64,000 nucleotides of DNA from Trichopria drosophilae (Eukaryota; Arthropoda; Insecta; Hymenoptera; Diapriidae). The stretch lies in the NCBI GenBank assembly GCA_030407085.1, contig CM059582.1, forward strand, positions 91,748,501 through 91,812,500, read 5' to 3'. Below are positions 43,790 through 56,149 of this stretch, in pieces. The stretch's first letter is position 1. Each line of letters begins with the position of its first letter. The notes beneath the pieces were generated by a model. That model saw nothing but the letters and a program-made list of their open reading frames with translations. It was not told the origin of the DNA and ran no database searches. A program made the position numbers and the translations under genes.

Positions 43790-44871
43790 TGTTATGTGCG
43801 AGCACATTTTTTTTAAAATTAACTTCATTTCATTTATTAATTAATTTATCATTGAAATTTTCAATCTACTTTCAGACGATTGAATATTATATTCAGTCGC
43901 CTGAAAGTCGCGTTTATTCATTTTAATGTAAACTCTGAGAAACTTTAGAACCTCTAGAGTTACATTCGTTCCCAACGCCTGGGTGGGCTGGGGAATTTCG
44001 AGACGGACACTTTAAGTCGAATATATGATAACGGCTGCTAAGGAATGCATGAAAAATCCTAGCATAAGCAACGTCTCACGGCGTCGGTTCATTCTGCAGC
44101 CTCGGCAGATCTCAGGGAGAGAGACGCAAGTCGTCTCCCACCATGGGTCCTCCGACGGCTTCGACGCTTGGGCCCGATGTCGTGGACGTCACTTCGTTTC
44201 CGCCTCCGAAGCAGCCAAGTCCTCGGAGTTCAAGACAATCGTCGTGGAAAACGGGTCGCGCCTACACCAGGGTACAAAGTGCCGTAGACGCTCGTTCAGG
44301 TCCTGCCCAGAGGTTCATCCGATCTCTGGTAGTTTTAAGTCATTCTAAAAACTAATTGATCAATCTTTTCCTGTTTCCGTTTCCAGTTATTCATGGATAG
44401 ATCACATGGGAGACAATATTCTAATTATAATTCGAGTTAATCAAATTTAAATCATTTACAGGTTTTCCTTTAAACCCTTTACCTTTTTCTAAAACCCCAA
44501 GGAAAAACGATAGGCTCAGGCCATTTGGGGGAAAACCCTTTTTATCGGATTCCCGAGGGAATACTTGAAAAACCCAACCTTTCAACCCTTTAGCCTATGC
44601 TCAGGCAAATAGGGGGTCACGCCCTTTAGGCTATCTACCTCTACCAAAATCCTTGCAATTCTTTGCTATTGTTCTATATAAAATATATGCTTTTTAACAT
44701 ATAATAATCTCTAATTCTTTATCAAACCATAGACAAAACGAGATATCAGGGCCCGTAGGGACTGATACCTCGTCTTGGCAGTCTCCGTCCTCCGTTGCTA
44801 ATTAGCGACATAAAAAGGGGAAAATAATTTTATTCCACGGTTGCGTCCGGAGTTCATCTCCGAACGTAACA
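43790..44871 (+). repeat. T2 3' LTR
   Basis: 1082 bp, same length as the 5' LTR, about two dozen substitutions. Followed by CTAAAATAAAATT of the satellite. Confidence 0.9.
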
Positions 44872-45451
44872 CTAAAATAAAATTAAATCAAAATTTATTT
44901 TAAATAAAAATTTAATCAAAATTTATTCTAAATAAAAATTAATCAGATTTTTATAATAAAATAAAATTTAATCAAAATTTATTCTAAATAAAAATTAATC
45001 AGATTTTTATACTAAAATTAAATCAAAATTTATTCTAAATAAAAATTGATCAGATTTTTATACTAAAATAAAATTTAATCAAAATTTATTCAAAATAAAA
45101 ATTAATCAGATTTTTGTACTAAAATAAAATTAAATCAAATTTTATTCTAAATAAAAATTAATCAGATTTTTATATTAAAATAAAATTAAATCAAAATTTA
45201 TTCTAAATAAAAATTAATCAGATTTTTATACTAAAATAAAATTAAATCAAAATTTATTCTAAATAAAAATTAATCAGATTTTTATACTAAAATAAAATTT
45301 AATCAGATTTTTATACTAAAATAAAAATTTAATCAGATTTTTATACTAAAATAAAATTTAATCAAAATTTATTCTAAATAAAAATTAATCAGATTTTTAT
45401 ACTAAAATTAAATCAAAATTTATTCTAAATAAAAATTAATCAGATTTTTAT
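44872..45451 (+). repeat. 56-bp satellite, segment 2
   Basis: Continuation of segment 1 after T2; same units, with a few shortened ones. Ends ...CAGATTTTTAT where C3's tail begins. Confidence 0.92.
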
Positions 45452-48400
45452 TTATTTATTTATTTATTAATTTTATTAACGGGCGAGTTCGCCCTCAAAA
45501 TTTACATAAAAACTCAAAATAATACAAAAGAATAAAAATACAATATAATTAAAATAAAAACGCATACAAACTACATACAAAAATAACTCGCAAAGATTAT
45601 GCTAAATATTTACACTTAAAACCAATAAAATAAATCAAGTAAACATTTTTTCTACAATATACAATATACAACGTGGCCTCAGCTATTATAGGATACCAGG
45701 ATGGCGCTCATACACCTAGCAATAAAGGATGTCGATAACGAATGATGTACAAGGTTAGATGGTAGAGTGTTCCACGATCTCCTCAAACGGTTCACGGGTG
45801 AATGAAAAGAATAGTTCGATCTACAACGATTCTCACATAACGTCCGATACATTCTACAATTATATACATATTGACGATTAGGGAATAAGTTCGATAATTC
45901 AGGTGATTTGATAGATCCTTCTAAAATTTTGTGAACTGTTAAAATATCTGTTAACTTATGAATTGAATGAATTGTTGGCAAACGAAATAATGTTGCAATA
46001 CGAGAAAAGTCGTGTGAAAAACGATGCATAGGATTATCAGTTTTACCTCAGAGATATCTTAAGAATTTCCTCTGAACCGATTCTAATGTCGTGATATCAG
46101 ACTTATTGTGAGGAGACCAAACAGGGGCTGCATATATCAAATGTGGAAGAACTAATGATTTATAAAGGCTAATAATGGCTGATGTATCAGAGAAATTTTT
46201 AGTGGATCGTATTATAAAGCCAAGCTGCCTAAAAGCTCTGCCCGTAATCCGTTTCAGGTGATCAGAATACGAACCATGGTCATCAAATGTTACCCCAAGA
46301 TCTTTAATGGTTACAACACTTTCAAGATCACGGCCATTAATCGCGTACTGATAATCCATAGATGTCCGTGTCTTTGCTAAATGCATCACCTTGCATTTAT
46401 TAATATTTAATTGTAAGCGATTGCGGATGCCCCAATTCTCAATATTTTCAAGATCACGTTGGATTCTAGTTGCGTCCATAGGTGACAATATTCTGTTGTA
46501 CAATTTCAAGTCATCAGCATAAAGCAGAAATTTTGAAAATGTGACAACGTCTTGTATGTCATTGATAAAGAGAATAAAAAGTAGCGGACCCAAATGGGAT
46601 CCTTGAGGTACACCTGATGGAACATCAAAAAAATAAGATATGTAGCCTTTTATACGCACTGCCTGTGATCGGTTAGTTAGGTAGGATCGAAGCCAAGATA
46701 GTAAAGCGCCACCCAATCCTGCTAATTTTAACTTATTAACTAGTAAACCATGGTCAACCGAATCGAAGGCTTTCGCAAAATCTAGAAAAATTGCATCAAC
46801 TTGAACGGATGCATCAAACGCTTCAACAATAAAAGTGTTAAATACTAATAAATTAGAGACCGCAGATCTACCATTAATAAACCCATGCTGCTGATTAATA
46901 ATTTTACTAAAAATGAAATCAGATAATTTAGATGCGACAATGCGATCAAATAATTTCGCCAAAGCATTTAAAATCGATATTGGGCGGTAATTCTGAATGT
47001 CTTGTTTATTACCGGATTTAAAAATCGGGGTAATAAAGGACATTTTCCACAGTGATGGGAAAATACCTGTCGAAAGCGAAGTATTAAATATTAGCAGCAA
47101 AGGTTCAATTAAGGACGGTATACATTTTTTTATAAAAATCGGCGGTAACATATCTGGACCACAACTTAAATCACATTTTAGAAGATTCGATGCACATAAA
47201 ATATCCTCCCTGGTGATAACTAAATTGCAAAGTAAAGGATCACTACCACCATTTAAAGAAACTTGAAAATCAGAACTGGATTTATAAATCCTGCTAAAAT
47301 TTGCAGCAAATAAATTGGCAATATCAATACCGTTATTAGCAAAAGAATCACCAAGGAACATATTATTCGGAAGATCATTGTATTTACGGAGATTGTTAAT
47401 ATATGCCCAAAATGATTTTATATTCGTGCGTGAATAGAATTCAACCTTCTTAATATATTTCAGATAAAGATCACGAGATGAGCGAATACATCTCGCACGA
47501 ATTTGTTTAAAAGCAATGAAATCACTAAGGAGGCTAGACTCTTTCCAACGCTTATGAGCAGCTTTTTTGGCATTAATCATTTGAATTAATTCCGATGTAT
47601 ACCAACGCGGACGCGTAATTTTAGATACACATTTCTGTGAGACATGATTATTTATTACATCATTTAAAACGGAATTAAAAGTAGACGCCATGTCATTAAC
47701 ATCTGGACCCGATAAAATTTCACGCCAATTCACCGTAAACAAAATATCGTTTAAAACACTATAATTCGCGTTAAAATAGCCGAAAGTTTTTGCATTAAAA
47801 GATAGAGATGGTGGCACTGAAACATTTATATTAAACACGCTGGTAACGTGATGTCTATCGGTTGGTAAAATGTAGTCTTCTTCAGTAGAGTAATGCAAAG
47901 AGTCATGCGAAGAAAAGAGTAGGTCCAAAGTATACCCTTTTTATGGTAATGGTGCTATGTGCTGTCTTACGTTAAGTGCTGAGAAGGTGCTATGTAAAAT
48001 TGAAGCATTATCTATGATGTTAGGTTGCACGTATCCTCTTCTTTCGTAATTCAGAATATCGGCCTGGTAGCTCCAAAGAATATTGGGCAAATTAAAATCA
48101 CCAAAAATCATCCATTCGCAGTCTGTGTATTTTTCAGATAAACTACTCAATAAGTGCGCGTATTCTTGATATACTGAGCTGGGAGATGCAGGTGAAAAAT
48201 AAGAAACAGTAAATATGTGCAACCGCCCTTTCAATCGCGCCCTAACGAAGACATGTTCGGCCGTTGGGTGAGCATATTGTAAGTCGCATGTGGTAACTGA
48301 AATGCACTTCTTAAGGGCAATAAGTACACCACCACCCCTTTTTGCACCGGAGAGTTCGTAGGCACGATCACACCGGTAGATATTGTAATCATCCAATCCC

Positions 48401-48637
48401 AGTTCAGCATCACATATAGAGTTGTTAAGCCACGTTTCAGTAAAAGCAATAATGTCCGGAGTGGTACTGAGCGTGTTAACTAAAACATGTAATTGCGCCA
48501 ATTTTGTTCTAAGGCCTCGAGTATTTTGGTAAAGGCAAGTTATTCCAACATCAAGTGAACTGCTATTTGCCTGCGCCTCTAAACCATCCAGTCATTGCCC
48601 CGAACAAAGCGAAGCCAGATCATTCTCGGTAGTGATA
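45452..48637 (-). mobile_element. CR1-like non-LTR element C3, 5'-truncated
   Basis: Minus strand, with a TTTA-repeat (AAAT tail) at 45452-45475. Truncated in ORF2 just upstream of the endonuclease. Both ends lie in satellite, at the ATTTTTAT/ACTAAAA position of the unit. A different subfamily from C2 and C5. Confidence 0.85.
45679..48590 (-). pseudogene. C3 ORF2: endonuclease-reverse transcriptase, two nonsense codons
   Basis: One frame. Endonuclease: YQNTRGLRTK (about 48530), FTETWLN, IFGDFNLPN (about 48080). RT: FLDFAKAFDSVDH (about 46780), SGVPQGSHLGPLLFILF and YADDLKLY (about 46510). Breaks: TAA at 47941-47943, where the related elements have Ser in a P-S-K-G-Y context, and TGA at 46048-46050 (Ser in C2, RYLSFKSG). 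The endonuclease tail and RT are otherwise open over 626 residues. ORF1 is absent through 5' truncation. Confidence 0.87.
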
Positions 48638-49166
48638 ATTTATACTAAAATAAAATTAAATCAAAATTTATTCTAAATAAAAATTAATCAGATTTTTATA
48701 CTAAAATAAAATTTAATCAAAATTTATTCTAAATAAAAATTAATCAGATTTTTGTACTAAAATAAAATTAAATCGAATTTTATTCTAAATAAAAATTAAT
48801 CAGATTTTTATATTGAAATAAAATTAAATCAAAATTTATTCTAAATTAAAATTAATCAGATTTTTATACTAAAATAAAATTAAATCAAAATTTAGTCTAA
48901 ATGAAAATTAATCATATTTTTATACTAAAATAAAATTAAATCAAAATTTATTCTAAATAAAAATTAATCAGATTTTTATACTAAAATTAAATCAAAATTT
49001 ATTCGAAATAAAAATTGATCAGATTTTTATACTAATATAAAATTTAATCAAAATTTATTCAAAATAAAAATTAATCAGATTTTTATACTAAAATTAAATC
49101 AAAATTTATTCTAAATAAAAATTAATCAGATTTTTATACTAAAATAAAATTTAATAAGATTTTTAT
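48638..49166 (+). repeat. 56-bp satellite, segment 3
   Basis: About nine to ten units between C3 and C4, ending AAGATTTTTAT at the C4 tail. Confidence 0.92.
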
Positions 49167-52100
49167 TTATTTTATTAATAAACGGACCGCAAGGCCCTTT
49201 ACATAGAAAAATGTAATGTACAAAAAGACGATATATAAAAATAACACATATATATATAGTGATAAATAGTTTACAATAAAATAGGAGAAATAAAAGGCAC
49301 AATAAAATTAAGGATATCTCGATGAGAAAAGTTAAAAGAATTACAAATAATAGGAGTAATGTAGACGCGATATTTTGTTCTTAAAGGCTGCAAATGAAAC
49401 GACCGATCGAGAGGAAACATCGAGATTATTCCATTCTCGTAAGAGACGCGGAATGGGATGATAAAAGGTGAAATTATTTTTGTGTGACGTTTCCCTTAGA
49501 ACACGCGGATCTCGGATAGAATAGCGTGATTCACGATGTGGGAATAGTTCCAGCAGGCTTGAATCGGTTGCCATTCTCAGAATACGGAAGACCAATAAAG
49601 AATCGTGATAACGGTGGAGTGAATTGATAGTAGGAAATTTAAATTTTATTGCGATATCATGAAAACTGTGATTAAAACGCGATAAGGGATTACCAGATTT
49701 AAAAGCTAAGAATCTAAGAGCTCTTCGCTGGACACTCTCCATTCGCCCAATATCTGATTGAGTGAAGGGAGACCAGATTGGAGCAGCGTAGACAAAGTGC
49801 GGAATTACGAGCATACGAATAAGATAACCAATTGTTTCGGGATATTTAAAATCTTTCGTTGTTCTTTGGATGAATCCAAGCATCTTCGATGCTTTGTTAC
49901 ATACCTGAAGTAAATGGTCACCGAATTCAAACCTGTCTCCCATAACCACTCCGAGATCAATATGTTTATTAGTTCTAATCAACACCTCGTCTAAGGCTTT
50001 GTAAGCAAATTCAAATCTGTTAAGACGACGGGAATATGACATTACTCTACATTTGCTAATGTTTAAGTCCAGACCATTTTGCCTAGACCATAAATCAACG
50101 GAGTCAAGATCTCTTTGAAGTCTAGATGCATCGATGGGTGACAGAATCTTATTATAAAGTTTAATGTCATCTGCGTAAATTAGGAACTTAGAATATTTAA
50201 TGTTAGTCCCGATATCATTAATGAAGAGGTTGAAAAGAATCGGGCCCAGGTGTGTGCCCTGCGGAACTCCCGAAAGAACAGCACTGGGTTCAGACTTAGT
50301 ATCTTTGAATTTTACACGTTGTGTTCTTTTAGATAAATAAGATTCGATCCACCTCATAAATGCACCCGAGAACCCCAGGTGATTTAATTTACTTATGAGC
50401 AAAGAATGGTTTAAGCAATCGAAGGCTTTCGAAAAGGCCAGGTAAATAGTATCAACCTGGTTATTATCCTTAAAACAGTTCGAAACAAAATCAGAGAATA
50501 AAAGCAAGTTCGTCACCGTAGATTTGTTTTTGCAAAAACCGTGTTGGTTGGAAATAATTGTTGTTCGTAAAACATCGCTTAGTTTGTCAGCAATAATTGA
50601 ATCAAACAGTTTCGGAGTGCAACTTATAACAGCAACAGGACGATAGTTACTGATACTACACTTGTCACCATTCTTGAAAATAGGGGTTATAAATATTTCC
50701 TTCCAAATGATAGGAAAAACGCCACTCTCGAGGGATGAATTGAACAAATAATTGAGGGGATTAAGTAAATGTGTCATACAATTTTTGACAAATATAGACG
50801 GAATTCCATCTGACCCAGTGGTACAGGTTGGTTTCAATTTATTTATTGCCATTGCAATCTCGTCTGTAGTAATAGTAAAGTTTTCGATATTGTTATCAGA
50901 TACGAAATTCTCAGGCGTGGGCAAAAAGTTTGACGCTTTAGAATAAATTGAACCAAAGTATTCATTAAATAGGTTGACTGTATCATCCAGATTGGATGAG
51001 CGTTTATCCCCATAGTACATACAAGGTGGAAACATATTAGACTTACGCGAGTTGTTAACATATGACCAGAATGCACGGATATTAGACCTAGATTTATTCT
51101 CAATATTTGTAAGATATTGTTTGTGAAGAGATCTGGATGTCTGAATACAAAGTGCTCTCAGACGCTTGAATTCAGAATAATCTAATAAGGAATTGGAGTT
51201 CTTTCACTGTTTATGCGCTAATTTCTTCCGAAAAACAATATCTTTTAATTCAGAATTGAACCATTGAGGGAAGCGACCAGAGGACACTTGCGTCAATGGA
51301 ACATGCTTCGCGATTACATCGTATAAAATAGTATAAAATGCCGATAACGCACAATTAAGGTCGGATTCATTTGAGACAATACGCCAGTCAACTGATGCTA
51401 AATCCGCATTCAACCCAGCAAAGTCAGCCTTCTTAAAATTATAAAATGAGAAGTTGATATTGGATGGATGGAGGTGTAAGTTAGGTAGGATAAAAAATGC
51501 ATGTTCATGGTGAGAATCTGTAGGAATAAGAAAGTCTGGACTGTTGTGATGAACAATATTAGGAACGGACGAAAAGAGCAAATCTAAGGTATAACATTTG
51601 CTGGGATGAATGGGGAAGTAGGGTAAAACATCTAAAAATGAAAATAGATCACTACATATATTCGCAGAAACTCTGATATCGGGCGAAACATAACCCGTGT
51701 CACTAAAACCTGAGCTATTGCTGTTCCAAACAACATTCGGCAAATTAAAGTCACCACAAATAACCCAATGACAGTTGGTAAATTTATTAGAAACACCCTC
51801 GATCATATTTGCAAAATTTGCATATACATCACTGGGGGCAGATGGCGAAAAATAAGATCCTGAGACTAATAAGTTGCCGAATTTTGTGGAAACGGACAAA
51901 CATATCTGTTCAGAGTAGTCACAATGTGATGACAATATCGCATAACACGGAAGATGGGCCTTCGCTGCAATAGCAACACCGCCTCCCCGCAGATGAGTTG
52001 ATGATGATCTGTCTGTACGAAAGATGGAATATCCTTCGAAGCCAAGTTCCGAATCCAGAATGCCCTTGTGGAGCCAAGTTTCCGAGAGAATAAAGATATC

Positions 52101-52235
52101 TGGAGATGGTTGAACAAGATGCACATTTTTCTGAATATCGGAAAGTTTAGTGCGTATCCCTCTGGCATTTTGATAGTAAATAATCAGCCCATCAAATACT
52201 TTACAGGATTTCGAACTATCAATATATTCGAACTA
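49167..52235 (-). mobile_element. CR1-like non-LTR element C4, 5'-truncated
   Basis: Minus strand; short TTTA-type tail at 49167-49180; truncated near the ORF2 start. Inserted at the same satellite position and in the same orientation as C3. Confidence 0.85.
49341..52190 (-). pseudogene. C4 ORF2: one nonsense codon and altered RT catalytic site
   Basis: Endonuclease: YYQNARGIRTK (about 52175), LSETWLHKG, ICGDFNLPN (about 51745). RT: GVPQGTHLGPILF and YADDIKLY (about 50175). TGA at 51204-51206 stands where Trp would be TGG. In RT motif A the usual LDFSKAFD reads LAFSKAFD: the catalytic Asp codon is GCC (50436-50438). Otherwise the frame is open, so this copy would lack polymerase activity even without the stop. 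Confidence 0.87.
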
Positions 52236-53777
52236 TTTTATACTAAAATAAAAATTTAATCAGATTTTTATACTAAAATAAAATTTAATCAAAATTTATT
52301 CTAAATAAAAATTAATCAAATTTTTATACTAAAATTAAATCAAAATTTATTCTAAATAAAAATTAATCAGATTTTTATATTAAAATAAAATTAAATCAAA
52401 ATTTATTCTAAATAAAAATTAATCAGATTTTTGTACTAAAATAAAATTAAATCAAAATTTATTCTAAATAAAAATTAATCAGATTTTTATACTAAAATAA
52501 AAATTTAATTAGATTTTTATACTAAAATAAAATTTAATCAAAATTTATTCTAAATAAAAATTAATCAGATTTTTATACTAAAATAAAATTAAATCAAAAT
52601 TTATTCTAAATAAAAATTAATCAGATTTTTATACTAAAATAAAATTTAATCAAAATTTATTCTAAATAAAAATTAATCAGATTTTTATACTAAAATAAAA
52701 TTTAATCAAAATTTATTCTAAATAAAAATTAATCAGATTTTTGTACTAAAATAAAATTAAATCAAATTTTTTCTAAATAAAAATTAATCAGATTTTTATA
52801 TTAAAATAAAATTAAATCAAAATTTATTCTAAATAAAAATTAATCAGATTTTTATACTAAAATAAAATTAAATCAAAATTTATTCTAAACAAAAATTAAT
52901 CAGATTTTTATACTAAAATAAAATTTAATCAAAATTTATTCTAAATAAAAATTAATCAGATTTTTATACTAAAATTAAATCAAAATTTATTCTAAATAAA
53001 AATTAATCAGTTTTTTATACTAAAATAAAATTTAATCAAAATTTATTCTAAATAAAAATTAATCAGATTTTTATACTAAAATAAAAATTTAATTAGATTT
53101 TTATACTAAAATAAAATTTAATCAAAATTTATTCTAAATTAAAATTAATCAGATTTTTATACTAAAATAAAATTAAATCAAAATTTATTCTAAATAAAAA
53201 TTAATCAGATTTTTATACTAAAATAAAATTTAATCAAAATTTATTTTAAATAAAAATTTAATCAGATTTTTGTACTACAATATAATTTAATCAAAATTTA
53301 TTCTAAATAAAAATTAATCAGATTTTTATACTAAAATAAAATTTAATCAAAATTTATTCTAAATAAAAATTAATCAGATTTTTATACTAAAATAAAATTT
53401 AATCAAAATTTATTCTAAATAAAAATTAATCAGATTTTTGTACTAAAATAAAATTAAATCAAATTTTTTCTAAATAAAAATTAATCAGATTTTTATATTA
53501 AAATAAAATTAAATCCAAATTTATTCTAAATAAAAATTAATCAGATTTTTATACTAAAATAAAATTTAATCAAAATTTATTCTAAATAAAAATTAATCAG
53601 ATTTTTATACTAAAATAAAATTTAATCAAAATTTATTCTAAATAAAAATTAATCAGATTTTTATACTAAAATAAAATTAAATCAAAATTTATTCTAAATA
53701 AAAATTAATCAGATTTTTATACTAAAATAAAATTTAATCAAATTTTATTCTAAATAAAAATTAATCAGATTTTTATA
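52236..53777 (+). repeat. 56-bp satellite, segment 4
   Basis: The longest uninterrupted run, about 27 units. Higher-order similarity between blocks (units with GATTTTTGTAC or AATTAGATTTTTATAC recur at intervals) suggests local amplification. Confidence 0.93.
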
Positions 53778-54208
53778 GACTTCCGGTTGGACCGGGTGAG
53801 TAATCACAGCCAATTTAATAGTAAAGCGATATAGAAGAAAAGAATAACTCAAACTCAATTCTTTTTGCGAGCGAATGTGCTTGGGATACGGCGACCCAGT
53901 CGACTAACTCGATTGTAAACATTCTTACAAATAAAGAGAAATATTGTCGCAAGGGAGTATTCCGCAGGCACATAACCTCAAATAGGAGGATTGACAAGAG
54001 GGCCAATTTCCACGTGGGTTGAGCGAAAAGAAGGAACGAGGTTCACCTTCTGTCCCCCGCACCATATCCGGTCCAAAGAAAATTCGACCGGGAACTTCGA
54101 AGAAGTAGTTAGATGTAAGCGGCTACTGGACTTCGAGAGAAGGCCACGAGGTAAGCTCGGCGATTGTGGGGAATTTTCGCGAAGCACGCGGGAAGAAGGG
54201 GCGAGTAT
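53778..54208 (+). other. N3 5' leader
   Basis: About 430 bp, GC-richer than the flanking satellite. No convincing ORF. Confidence 0.5.
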
Positions 54209-55300
54209 ATGGAAGGAGAGAAGAGAGGAACGGGTAACCCAAAATCGTGCACGTCAGTGGAGACAGCAAACGAGGCAGACGAGAGACGAAGCGGGACGGC
54301 GAACCCAGCAAGCTTGCCGGAGGAACCGACGGAGCGCCGAGTCGAGTGGTGGGTGAGCCAGAGCGGGGAGAAAGCGAAGAGCGCACCGAAGGAGCGAACG
54401 AAACGAGGTAGACCGACTAACGCCGAAAGGTTGGCAAAGGAGCGCGATAGAAGCGCAAGCAGCTCGTCTAGAGCCTCCAAGGCAAGCTCGTGGCTGAAGC
54501 GAGACAGGGAGAGTGAGAACGAGGGTAGTGAGGTGGAAGAAATTAAAGAAAAGCAGGAGAATAAAAGAACGAAAAGAAAAGTCGAGAAAGAGAAAGAAAA
54601 GGAAGAAAGTAAGATGGAAGAGAGAATTAAAGAAATGATTGATCAACAGGGTAAGAACATAGAAAAACAAATAAATGGTCTGAAAGATGAAATAAAAAAG
54701 TGGAAAGAAGAACAACGTAAAGATATGGAAGAATGGAAAAAGGAGATAATGCAAGAGATGGAAAATTGGAAAGAAGAACAGCAAAAGAAAACAGATAAGA
54801 TAGAAGAAGAAAATGTTCAGCTATGAAGAAAAATAGTAACGGTAGAGCAAAAGTTAGAAGAACATGAGCGAAAAGAAAGAAGATGTAATTTCGTAATAAA
54901 GGGAGAGAAATCCAATGGAAGATCAGCGAATGAAGTTACAAGGGATGTGCTGAGAAAGTTAAATGTAAGCGATAGAGTGAATGTGAAAGATGCATTTAAA
55001 ATAGGGAGAGAGAATGAGATATTTGTTGTTAAAATGGAGAGCGTAGAGAACAAAAGAATCGTAATGGATAATAGAAAAATGTTAAAAGGTACGAAAATAT
55101 TTGTAGACGATGATCTTACGAAAGTTGAGAGAGAGAGACAGACGAAGTTGCGAAAGTGGGCGAATGATGAAAGATTGAATGGTATGAGTCCGAGAGTGAA
55201 GTATGGAAGAGTGTTGATGAATGGGAAAGAATATGTGCTGGATGAAAGTGGAGAAAATGTGAAGGAGCGGGTTTTTTTGGGGACGAGGATAAAAAACTGA
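54209..55300 (+). pseudogene. N3 ORF1, one nonsense codon
   Basis: L1 ORF1p-like: TKRGRPTNAERLAKERD (about 54397-54447, AT-hook-like), then a long Lys/Glu-rich coiled coil (54530-54890), an RRM-like part (CNFVIKGEKSN, VFVVKMES-like) and a basic C-terminal domain. TGA at 54824-54826 interrupts the coiled coil. The frame ends ATA AAA AAC TGA at 55298-55300, with ORF2 in the -1 frame. Start chosen as the first ATG. Confidence 0.75.
55291..55297 (+). promoter_or_regulatory. Candidate -1 frameshift site, N3 ORF1/ORF2
   Basis: A-AAA-AAC in phase, directly followed by the ORF1 TGA. The -1 frame continues into endonuclease module 1. An in-frame ATG also exists near 55336, so reinitiation is an alternative. 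Confidence 0.5.
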
Positions 55301-55419
55301 AAACACCGAAGAGTAAAAGAGACACGAATAAATTGATGGTGAGAGAAAAAAGAAACAAGCAAAGGAAAGATAAAAAACAAGATAAAACGGAAAATGGAAG
55401 AAAACATAAAGAAATTGAG

Positions 55420-56149
55420 GAGGTAAAATTATTGTGTTGGAATATAGCAGGATTAAAAAATAAAAAAGAAGATTTTGGAAGTACATTTTGAAAGTTGACG
55501 GAAACATGGATAGAAGAGAAAGATTGGGAAGGGTTGAAACAAAAGCTGCCCAATGAATGGAAATGGAGATATCAAAAGGCAAGAAAAGTGAAGAAAAAAG
55601 GAAGAGCTATGGGAGGGATAATAACAGGGGTGAGAGAAGAATTAGAAACGGTTAAGAGGAAAGAGGAAGATAATATGGAGGGGATACAGAAAAGAAGAAT
55701 TAAGATTCAGGAGGTAGGGTGGAAATATATACAATTTATAATAGAGAGGGAAAAAGTAAGACATTAGAAGAATTAAATGAAATGGTAATAGAGAATCAGG
55801 AGAAAAATTTGCTAATAGTTGGGGATTTTAATGCGAGGATTGGAAGAAGGGGAGGGACGGAAGGAGAACGAGTGGGAGAAAAGGTAGATAGGAGAAATTC
55901 AAAAGATGCGAAGATTAATGAGGAAGGAAAAGAGTTAATGAAACTGATAGAAGAAAGAGGATGGATGGTAATGAATGGAGAGAAAGAAGGAGATGAAGAG
56001 GGGGAATGGACTTATGAGGCGGGGGGAAAAAGATCAGTAATTGATTACGGCATGACGAACTGGGAGACATGGGACAAAATACATAGTATGAAAGTCGGGA
56101 GTAGAATAGACTCGGATCATTTCAAAGATGATGGAGAAGAAATTTCGTG
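55420..56149 (+). pseudogene. N3 endonuclease module 1 (broken)
   Basis: APE-type endonuclease: LLCWNIAG (about 55432), LTETWIE (after an internal stop at about 55489 and loss of a few residues), GGIITGVR, a frame slip near 55725, then VGDFNARIGRRGG (about 55825), RSVIDYGMTNWE and RIDSDH at about 56110, stopping at 56148-56150. No RT follows directly; a second module does. Confidence 0.78.

Larger units (their letters stand above)
32357..44871 (+). mobile_element. T2: Env-bearing Ty3/gypsy LTR retrotransposon (errantivirus-like)
   Basis: 12.5 kb, inserted in the satellite. LTRs of 1082 bp (32357-33438 and 43790-44871) start TGTTAT and end AACA. By eye they differ at about 25 positions (roughly 2%) with no net length change. 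The element carries a tRNA-Leu-type PBS, gag, pol, env and a strong polypurine tract. Gag is frameshifted, pol has one nonsense codon and env is open. Confidence 0.92.
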
